The position numbers and the translations under genes were made by a program. From positions 5,015-45,613 of the forward strand of contig NW_019773805.1 in NCBI RefSeq assembly GCF_001039355.2: a stretch of DNA of 40,599 nucleotides, written 5' to 3'. A model generated the notes under the pieces. The model did no database searches. It had not been told where the DNA came from and saw only the letters and a program-made list of their open reading frames with translations. Source of the DNA: Lingula anatina. Taxonomy: Eukaryota > Brachiopoda > Lingulata > Lingulida > Lingulidae. Each line of letters opens with the position of its first letter. The stretch's first letter is position 1. This document shows, one piece after another, positions 31,401 to 40,599 of the stretch.

Positions 31401-33958
31401 TGCACATTTTGACAAAGTTTGCAAGGCTACGTATTTTGCATCATGTGCATATTGCTCATGCCTGTAAAGACACAGACACATATATACCCACATGCATGCA
31501 CATATCCACACACTATATATACTTGCAGTCAGCACAATTTGGTTCTCGTAATTAAGTTGCCATAAATGGCAGAATTATAATCTGTTGGCCTAGAATAATT
31601 ATATTAAAACAGCAGAAGAGATTTAATTCCTGTACTCTACATGTCTGGCTTCACAGTCAATACTAAGTTAAAGATTTCCAATACCTCACATAACGTCTTC
31701 TGTAAACTACATGGCCTTACATAAAAAATTGGCTATTGAAAAACATTGAAAATTTGGAGCAAACAAATTAAAGTGCTCTATCACTGTTCTATTACAGTAT
31801 ATAAAATGATAAATTGTGGAATAACATGGTTTATTGTTTTAATTTCATTTCATTGTTGCAGCAAGTTACATGCACCCACCAATGCAGAGGGTAACGATAC
31901 TCAAAATTTTATGATATTGTGTAATGTGAGAACACTTGTATTGTAATATAAAACACCACAGGCCCTGAGCCTGCAATTTCAAAGGGAGGGGGTCTCTTCC
32001 TGAAAAATTGGATCTTTTACCATAAAATCTTCATGTACCTAGATCAAATTTTAACTAATTAAAGCAGACCTTTTCCTAAAAGGGCTGTTCATTCAACCTC
32101 CCCCTCCCCACCCTAAAGGCTGTCCCTTGGGTTTGGGCCTATATCATAAGATTTTGCCTATTCAAATATTTACATCTGCTTAGCATTGTTTCAATTTTCC
32201 AAGAGATTCTTATCTATATCTATGTTGAAATACTCAGTTCATTGAATTTCTATTCCTTAATATGATAATATTGAAGTACAGATTTTGAGAATGCAGGTCA
32301 CATCAGTTTTCTGGCAATTTCAACAATTTTCTCAATTGTTTCTAACTTCCATATCAACATCTTAGAAAGTTCTGTAGAAAGTTACTAGTACAGTACAAGC
32401 CTCTGTAGAAAGTTATTCAAAGGGGGGTTGTTGTGACTGCAGGACTAAAAATTATTCCTATTTTCCAAAAAAAAGTTTTGGTTTCCATAAATTACTTATT
32501 TCTTACATTCCATTGTTCATTTCCTGCAAATAGCCCAGGGCATGACATTTATTAAGACCCCCAAAAATCAATGTTTATTAGATTGAGATAAAATATACCT
32601 TGACATCTCATTGATCTGTGGGGACATTTTGACAAAATATTGCCAATTAATACCATATTTTTCCTGAAATAGCCACACTGAGTCAATTATGCAATATGAA
32701 GAGGACCAGCTTTTCTTTTATGTAGATCCTGATGAAGCTTATAAATATTGGTATTCAGATACTAGTGTTGCATATGAATAGGTATGAATATTTAGACCTT
32801 TTGATGTTTCAGAAATGTTTCATTTCTCACCATACCCACTACAGTAACTCAGGCATTGTGACCCATAGCCAGCAATTTCAATTAGGAGAATATTTTCTCA
32901 GTAAAAGAGGATATATTTCCCTCCTTAGTTGACCAAACTTGAGAAATGGCAAAGAACCTAAATTTGATTCAGAGTGGATCTTTTCCAAGGAAAAGGATTA
33001 TTCTTTCTATCCCCCCCAAACACACAGCTCCTCCTGCACATTGGCCGGCAATTTAGGTTTAAGATCTATATTGCATTCTTGAGTATGGTCTATTTTCAAC
33101 TTGAGTTGTTCTTTTTAACAGGCCTCTGCAATCCAACACATTGAAATGTTAGAGACAAGGGCAAAGAAAACTTTACTGCAGCATTCCTATAGTATTCCTT
33201 TGAATGAGATATAAACCCCCCAGCAATGGTGTCCGCTCTTAGAATAGCATCCACGCTATTCTCTCCCAATTTAACAAGAGGCAGTCGGAAACAATACGGC
33301 TGTTCAATGAATATTTTATGATGAGCAAACAATCCATCACTTGTTCATTTAACTCCCATATCCCATGAACCTTGATTAATTTTTCACAAATACCAATAAA
33401 TCCTTGTGGCACACACGCCCCAGTGGAAAGTTATAATTGAAGCCTACACACCGTAGTAATGTACATGTATATTAGTATAAAACAATCTAATGAACTGTTA
33501 TGGTAGATAAATTTTGTGTTAATTTTTTTCCCCTTGTAGAGCTCAATTAATTTGCATGAAAAAAAAATTAAAGAGAAGATTGCTCATAAACCCAGGTGAA
33601 TAAACATATGTTTAGGTCTATTTGTGAGATTCTTTTAAATTGATTTAAAAAAACTGGAAGTAGAGAGGATTGGCCAAATTTACATAATACTAAACCCCAT
33701 GCTAATCCTTTAAATATTCATGAAAATAATAAATCAGCTATACTGATATTTTTTGAGAGGTTGTGCAATTTTTCTTTTTTTTTTTTTTTTTTTTGCTACA
33801 GGGAAGTTTACTCCCTTTGGCAAGTGTTTGCTGCAGTTTGTGCAGAAAAAAATAACTAATTGGCCATCAAGTGTGTAGGGGATCTATTTAGATGACACTC
33901 TTACATAACAGTCAGGCTATTAATATCTCAAAACATTCCCTTACAGCTGTATCACTAA
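28412..33958. other. Upstream region or 5' intron of CHT1
   Basis: AT-rich with no supported coding gene. ORFs of up to about 100 codons (for example 30417-30716 minus, 33096-33332 minus) show no recognisable motifs or convincing splice context. Confidence 0.5.
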
Positions 33959-34133
33959 GGCCCAATTCAGAATAGGGGACTAACTAGTCCGAGGGTCAAA
34001 TATGGCCAATCAACTTGAATAATTCTCCACGGGATAGCTGTTCAGTGTCTATTAGCAGCTTAGACGGCAAGCTTTGTATTGGGTTGCCATATTTGACCCT
34101 CGGACTAGTTAGTCCACTGTTCTGAAAGGGGCC
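33959..34133. mobile_element. MITE, 175 bp, TAA target duplication
   Basis: Terminal inverted repeats of about 48 bp: GGCCCAATTCAGAATAGGGG versus GGCCCCTTTCAGAACAGTGG, followed by the shared ACTAACTAGTCCGAGGGTCA and AATATGGC. Flanked by TAA on both sides (33956-33958, 34134-34136), a PIF/Harbinger-type signature. Related to the element at 9056-9342. Confidence 0.9.
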
Positions 34134-34969
34134 TAAGATGTGAAAAAAGCTTTATGACTCTAATTTTTGTTATCCAAGGACAAGAATAAGTGATAAAATA
34201 TTGTCCATCTCCTTTATCTGATATCAGTCCCCTTTTCATTTCCGTTACTTACATATTCATGGATAATGATCTCAAGTTTTTTTTTAATAGAAGGATATTG
34301 TACTGGTACATGTACATGTTTAGTCTGGTGCATATGTAGTCATAATCTAAGTACTGAGTACCACATCACAAAAAGCTTAACGTGGTCTTGATGTGAGGCT
34401 TAATGTGTTTGGAATAACAACTAAGGTGTATTAATGTTGAGCAATAATAGGGGATCATCTCTTGGAGTCTCAGAGGATTTTCCACAGACTTAAACAGTAA
34501 ATCCAAGGCTTATCACAGCATGCCAGCAGTTAACAGATAGGTTTACTGCATAACACTGGTTTTACCTTAATTGATTACAATCACAGAGCTGGATTAACTG
34601 ATGATTGGTTTGAGGCTATTAATTATATAAGAATACATGTAAAAAACAAAAACAAAAAAACAAAATTGATTAACTAAATAAGGTAGCTGGCAGTAAAATA
34701 CATATCTAAATCAAAATTGCCCATCTGTGAAAAGAGAATTTATTCAAATGGTTCATGTACTACTAGTAGATCAAAAATCTATAAAATTTCAAAATTCTCA
34801 GAATTTTTAAGAATTTTCCATATTTCCCTTCTCCCATTTCCAACCTTAAACCCATTTTGTAATGGTCTTTACTCTTTTTATCTGACACAAATAAATATAT
34901 AATCATCATCATTATCTGTAGAAATTTTAATTCAAATCCCGTTGTGGCATATCTATAAAATTTCAGGCC

Positions 34970-35185
34970 TGTCGCAAACTCTTTTGCAAATTTGGAAGAA
35001 CATGAATACTTTCTCACAAACTCACCACAAACTTTTTGCCAATTAAGGGCTTCTTGCAAATTTGCAGCAAAATTGCAAAAATATTAAAATTTTTTGCAAA
35101 CCTGTTGCAAACTCAAGATGTTCTTGGAAATTTGCTGCAAATTAGCAGCAATTCAAAATTTTCCTGCAAACTCCACACTGCAAAC
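34970..35185. repeat. Degenerate TTGCAAA-rich cluster
   Basis: At least a dozen imperfect copies of (T)TTGCAAA / TTGCAGCAAA-like words within about 215 bp, with irregular spacing. The ORFs across it are repetitive (NLLQ, CGEF-like) and not convincing proteins. Confidence 0.6.
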
Positions 35186-35789
35186 TTGAACATGCATGCC
35201 GCAAAAATGTACATACATGTACTGTACTAGTAACAGTGCACGTGCATGTTTTGAAATCAAGAATAAAGCCCTAAGCTGCATTAAGAGTATTACAGATAGT
35301 GTATAGTGTAGATATCTGTAAATGTATTTCATCATAGCTTCAGTGGGTATTTGTCTACAATCAAGCTTTCTTCATTTATTATGGAGAAGAGACTTGGAGC
35401 CATTACGTCTGACCCTAATCAGAAACAGAGGAGCAGAGGTAGATGCGGAAAGAATTTATTACTTTTCCCTAATTGGTTTAGGCTGTAATGGAGGATATGA
35501 TGACTAGATTTTTGCTGAGATAAATGAAATGTAACTTTTGATTATATTCTACAGTCTGACTCTAATAAAAAAATTTTAGAAAGAAAAAGAAGACAAAACT
35601 ATAAAACTATGTAACTAATATCTTAATTGAGAGATTAAAGTGTAAGGAGATCCATAGATCAATATAGAATTGAAAAAGGAACTAAACAATTCACCCATCC
35701 CATTATTTATATTTTTTGTCAATAGCTACAAACATTCTGGCTCAATGAAATGAATATTATCTCATTTTGCCAATTCTTCACTGATTTAA

Positions 35790-36015
35790 GGGTGCTTTCC
35801 CAGAGATTTAGATCGATCTAAAGATTAAGTTTTAGATCGACCTAACTCCCTGGGGGTTCACGCTAAATTGCAGTCAGCCAAGCGTGCATCATAGTTAATT
35901 ACCCCCTTACAGCTGTTAGTAGGCGGGACAGACGCTTAAGCCGGCCAAGCTGACAGTAATCTAGTGAGACTCCCCACAGGGATAGATCGATCTAAAAATC
36001 TATGGAAATGGGGTG
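35790..36015 (-). mobile_element. MITE family with GATCGATC arms, copy 2 (226 bp)
   Basis: Reverse-complement copy of 23805-24029 with scattered substitutions. Ends GGGTGCTTTCCCAGAG and (other end) GGGGTG. Flanked by TAA on the left and TTA on the right, both containing TA. Confidence 0.9.
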
Positions 36016-36407
36016 TTATATGCCTGTAAAAATCTGGATGATTACGTTTAATCTTCATAAATATCTTTTCAAACAAACAAGAAATTTGTAAGTGAGCCCA
36101 GTATCAATAGGATTGGTCTTGTTGCTTTGAAAAATAACGCAGATGCACTGCAGGGCACTGTTAATTCTATGGAACTGATTTAGTTCTGAGAATTACTTAT
36201 CAATTTTTCCATGAATTCTGAACAGAAAAATTTAACCAATGCCAACTATATTGTTTTAATACCCCCTCCCAATAAAAAAAAGAAAAGGTAAAAATGAATT
36301 ATTACATATATACTTATACTTTAAACAATTTTAAAAATTAACATGAAAGCAATATCTTATGGGTCCTATAAATATGAATCTTATTCATAAATTATAACAT
36401 GCCATTG

Positions 36408-37128
36408 ACATTTTTCCAAGGTTGACTTAACATAAAATAATTTGGCCCTAACTTGACCCAATTACTGCATTGTATAACACAATGAAATGAGTTCAGATCA
36501 AAACAATTCAACCTATAATAACAGTCAAACTGTCGTCACTTAAATGCCAGATATCACCAGGTTCTGAGCTACCCCCCCCTCCCCCCCCCCTTCCTGAATT
36601 TAATTTAGCCTCCGGGGGGTGCAATAAATACAGAAGCAATGACTAGAACAATTTTTGTGAAAACTTAAGTGATTGCAGCCAAATGCTCACCTGTCCCCCG
36701 TGGACTGTTTTGTCCAGTATAAAGCTTCTCCTCAATCAGGTCAGTCCGTTATGGTCACCACTAACAGNACATTTTTCCAAGGTTGACTTAACATAAAATA
36801 ATTTGGCCCTAACTTGACCCAATTACTGCATTGTATAACACAATGAAATGAGTTCAGATCAAAACAATTCAACCTATAATAACAGTCAAACTGTCGTCAC
36901 TTAAATGCCAGATATCACCAGGTTCTGAGCTACCCCCCCCTCCCCCCCCCCTTCCTGAATTTAATTTAGCCTCCGGGGGGTGCAATAAATACAGAAGCAA
37001 TGACTAGAACAATTTTTGTGAAAACTTAAGTGATTGCAGCCAAATGCTCACCTGTCCCCCGTGGACTGTTTTGTCCAGTATAAAGCTTCTCCTCAATCAG
37101 GTCAGTCCGTTATGGTCACCACTAACAG
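36408..37128. repeat. Perfect 360-bp duplication around a single N
   Basis: 36408-36767 and 36769-37128 appear identical, including two homopolymer C runs of 8 and 10, and are separated only by the N at 36768. Best explained as overlapping contig ends that were not merged, not as biology. Confidence 0.95.
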
Positions 37129-39422
37129 GTAGGGTAAAATCAGTGGACGCTGTGTAGCATGCAGTTTTCAGACCATATAAATCTTTGAGTAAGGTTTCCA
37201 AATTAGAACTGTGGTTTAAGTCCCTTTCCTCTGTCTTTCTCTTCTTCTATCTTTAAGCTGAAATGTTAACCGGTACATGTGATAGCATAATGACTGCAAT
37301 TTAGCCATTCTCTGCAACATGAGTTGAAAATTGTGTTGTATCATTTTCCCTGTAATTGTTCATAGTTATTTTGTTTTGCTCAAAATTTGGACAAGTAGAA
37401 TGCCTGTAATCATCCAAGCTCTAAATGAAAATTTCTTATAGCCATACAGCTTAATAATTTTAGCAAAAGCAAATCAATGATACTATTTGGGAGAAAAAAT
37501 ATTTTACTAAAATATTTCATATTCAATAGAATATGTTAAGTACATAGCTATAAATTTACTCATACAATAAAGGTGAGCCCAGGTATTGAGGCAGACTCAG
37601 CAGTACTTAATTAGATAAGCATGTCTGAGCACATGGCAAATACACTGTGATAAGACGTGCATATCCATAGGACTTAGTGGACAAGCTCTAGTAAGCACTG
37701 AATTAACTTGCATGTACATGTACATGTACACGCAGAGAGTTTAAACTTTTCATGACTTTTTGTGTCTGTATTTGTATTTACCAAGTTCTCAAAGGGTACT
37801 TCTTGTCAAAGAAAAATATTCATAACCTTTTCTTCTAATAATAAGTGTTAGATCAAATTTTTGTCTGGGCTAAAAATTCTATGCAAGCTGGCCAAAACAA
37901 AATTGCTATTAGATTATGTACAGTAGAGAAAATTAATACCCTGGCATCAGTAATTAAGAATGTAGTGCAAAACTGACAAATATGGACAAAATGACATTTA
38001 TCAAGACAAGCTTAGGAAAACACAACATTAAGACAGGCATTACAGCAATTTACAAGGCCAATGTGTATTTTTCCCCAGTATTATCAGCTCTCCGATCCAA
38101 CATAAACCAATACCTCTGCATGTTATGGATTAGTTTCAGGTGTCTTTCCATTGATCTTAATTAGGTTAATTAATTACCACACCATAGACTCCGTTCTGTT
38201 CATTAAATTAAACCCAAAATAACTTTTTAGACTAACAACTTCATGCAGAGTGATATCTTCTTACTTTGTATGAAGTAAAAGTACACAGAAGCAACTTTTT
38301 TATGAAAAAAAGACGCTAAAAAGAGTTTAGCCTTTTAAATCAATAGTTATTTTGATGATAGAGACTGTAATTATGTACTTCTCTCGTCGATATGGCAGTG
38401 CAAACGCTTCCTTTAAAGTTCCAGTGAAATTTATCTGGAGTTACTCTGTTAATGACATGGTTAATTGAAGCCTTCTATTTACTGATCGAATTGACCTAAA
38501 ACTGAGATCTTTTTTACCACAGCGAAAATTGCTGTTAATTTTCATGTTTACAGTGCTTTTGATTATCTGCTTGCCCAGTAGCTGGTGTAATAGTGATCCA
38601 AGTCCTACGGATCACCATTACTAAGAAACGGTTGTCCTAATGAGATCTCGGTTCCTGTCTTATACATGTAATTGTAATACAGGTAGGTAGGATTTGTTTT
38701 TCCAGGACTGAGCGTCCCATAGGACTAGCATTACCAGGACGTGCGCTGCTGCCATTCGGGTCGTGACTTCACATTCGGTTTTCTACACGGCAAAAATGAA
38801 AGTGGAGGGAGAACTGAAGTGTCGGTAGACAAGTACCTGTACTTTCCAAATAATGGCATCTCTCAACCGTCTTTATTAATTACAACAACATTACCCACCT
38901 GACCCATCGAACCAGTTTAGGTCTTACATGGACGCTATTGATTACATTGCACAGTGTATGTAACAGTAAATTACAAAGAACACAAAATATCGATGCACAT
39001 ACAATGGCCCGTAATAACAGGTGCGCCGGAGTAAGCGCTAACAATGCGACAAGAAGTGCGATTTACAGACCTTTCTCCACTTTCAGTTAATTTCACCGTA
39101 GTTGAGTTAATTTGCCCGAAGAAGAAATCTCATGTCGGTGAACTCGGTAACAACGCAATGTCCGGCATCTCGCCGTGAAGAAAGAGAGACCAGACCTTTT
39201 CCCCCTGAAGAACAATACAAATCTATATAGCCACTTTTCCTTGCCCCAGCGCGTGGCTTCAGAAGGGTAGTATTAATTTTACCAGTTGTAGTTTCTATAC
39301 TTGCTTTGTGTCCACTATCGATTAGCGGGCGACAGTGAGGGAAAGGGAAAAGAGCTCCTGCTTTTACTAGCTCAGAAATGAGTGGAGATCGATGTTGCAA
39401 CGACACATGACGGGGTCTTCTT
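37129..39422. other. Non-coding region, becoming CpG-richer to the right
   Basis: AT-rich to about 38.6 kb, then more CG dinucleotides (38700-39420). A short ATG-plus-donor unit at 38796 (MKVEGELKC) is too small to call. No gene supported. Confidence 0.45.
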
Positions 39423-39591
39423 CAGGGGCGGATTTAGGCCGTCTTCTGGGTCTTCCGGAAGACGGTCAGATTTTCAAGTTTACATTAAAGGGTATCTAAT
39501 TTTTTCTGTCAGAAGACGGTCAAAAATGAGGATGAATCAACAAAGATATAATTTGGAAGACTGTCAGAAAATAGCTCTGGATCCGCCCCTG
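39423..39591. mobile_element. hAT-type MITE, 169 bp
   Basis: Ends CAGGGGCGGATTTAGG and, inverted, CAGGGGCGGATCCAG, the well-known terminal sequence of many animal hAT elements. Two internal AGAAGACGGTCA-like words. Flanked by TTCTT on both sides (39418-39422, 39592-39596); a full 8-bp target duplication is not clear. Confidence 0.8.
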
Positions 39592-40358
39592 TTCTTTGGA
39601 GGGTTAAAAATACTAATGGCAAGCTGAATAATTTTCACCGGCATTGTGGACTGTTTCAGTTACAATAGTAGATGTATAAGCCGCCTAAACTTGTATTTTC
39701 GGTGCCGATGATGCACGACGTCTAATTGTAATTTCATTCCGCATCCGACAAAGAAAATGCCGTTACAAAATAACAGAAAACCTGCCCATCGAGGGAACTT
39801 TTTGTAACATACAGTCTAAAGCCGTATCAGCTTAGCTAATGTATACGTACAAGAACTTGATTTCTTTCCCAAACATCCCAATTTATACATTGTATTCTTG
39901 TCAAACGTCCCATACCACAGAGCCGTTTTTATCCCAAATTCACCTCCATTGTCCCGCATTTGACGCTCGAGTGTTCGAGATTTTTGTATTGCGTTTTTTA
40001 TTTATGACACCCTCTCGCCCAGCTTTGATCACCGCTTAGAATGAAGACAAAGTGCCATTTACAGTTCCAAATGTTTTATCATTTCACGTTGTCATCAGTC
40101 AGTTTCATAAACACCAACTTTAAATACGCATTCTTTGAGAAGAGCACAGACAGACACACAGACACAAAAAAATGGACAATAAATCCACTGGACGCATCCC
40201 ATCGACATAAATTCCATAAGGGTACAAATGTAAGTGTAAGCACATGTAACAAAAGATTTTACAACACTTATTTGCTGATCTTTAAACAATAACACGGATT
40301 CGATGCTGATATAAAACTATTTTAAAATGATAATTAGTAAGTATGAGACACAATTTAC

Positions 40359-40599
40359 CTTAGTAGCGTAGAAAAATCTCCCAGTAACTTTTCACAACGA
40401 ATATACGACTTCAGCAGCGCTCAAAGGGCCATCCTGATATTCAAATACTGAATTCATCGAAGTTTTGGAACGCAGGAACTTTCTTCATTCCGCTTGACAC
40501 TAAATCCAATTGTAGCAATTCAAATTGGGGAGGAAAGCAATAACCGCTTTTTGTTTTGACCGAGCCAGAAGGCAAAGACGCGAAAACCGGTGATTTCTC
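40359..40599 (-). other. Possible distal 5' non-coding exon, maybe of CHT1
   Basis: On the minus strand the sequence ends at a good donor, CTACTAAG|GTAAAT (donor GT at 40358-40357). The rightmost bases are CpG-containing and without long ORFs, as expected for a first exon near a promoter. If it joins the acceptor at 28411 the first intron would be about 12 kb. The link to CHT1 is inferred. Confidence 0.25.

Noticed and set aside
34763-35059. 98-codon minus-strand ORF
   Set aside because: It overlaps the TTGCAAA-rich repeat cluster and its residues are repetitive, so it is probably not a gene.
38796-38824. Short ATG-to-donor unit MKVEGELKC
   Set aside because: Too short, no partner exon found, and chance occurrence is likely.
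39107-39406. 99-codon minus-strand ORF in CpG-richer DNA
   Set aside because: No motif recognised; could be promoter-proximal non-coding DNA. Not enough to call a gene.
40400-40425. RE1/NRSF-like half site (TTCAGCAGC) near the possible CHT1 first exon
   Set aside because: Only the left half matches; the GGACAGC half is absent.

Overview
This is a stretch of animal nuclear genome: genes are split by GT-AG introns, AT-rich (about one third GC by eye), with many short inverted-repeat transposons, microsatellites and two assembly gaps. The gene content (choline transporter CHT1, CCZ1, a MIF4G-domain protein, Link-domain proteins) and the compact introns suggest a marine invertebrate, perhaps a lophotrochozoan or invertebrate deuterostome. 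I cannot name the species.

Layout. From 273 to 9660 (minus) lies the 5' part of a MIF4G-domain gene of the MIF4GD/CTIF type: four coding exons are visible, one very short exon is not found, and the 3' end is off the window. Its 7.1 kb second intron contains, on the opposite strand, two tandem genes for small secreted Link-domain proteins (2068-3424 and 6188-7324) with identical three-exon layouts. A decayed Tc1-type transposase lies between them. About 1.4 kb from the MIF4G gene start, head to head, CCZ1 begins on the plus strand (11023), with a TCTCGCGAGA promoter palindrome just upstream. CCZ1 is interrupted by a 728-base gap (12169-12896): the first two and last two exons are present, but roughly 370 central residues are missing. 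A tight pair of divergent candidate first exons (13293-13367 minus, 13422-13452 plus) lies between its two halves, which makes the join suspect.

From 14430 to 18733 there is a gene-free convergent spacer with one MITE. From 18734 to 28356 (minus) lies a complete SLC5A7/CHT1 gene: eight coding exons with consistent phases give a 588-residue protein. A 5'-UTR splice acceptor just upstream of its ATG implies a distal first exon, possibly at 40359-40599. The 12 kb upstream of CHT1 holds no supported protein gene, only MITEs, simple repeats and a perfect 360-base duplication around a single N (36768), which is almost certainly an unmerged contig overlap.

The genes do not form a pathway. CCZ1 acts in Rab7 activation, CHT1 in acetylcholine supply, the MIF4G protein in mRNA translation or decay, and the Link proteins outside the cell. 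The most interesting observations are an exon-junction-complex-binding-like motif (RPDLPLYQPPG) in the MIF4G protein, the collectin-like signal peptide, coiled coil and Link layout of the nested twins, and the assembly conflict inside CCZ1.
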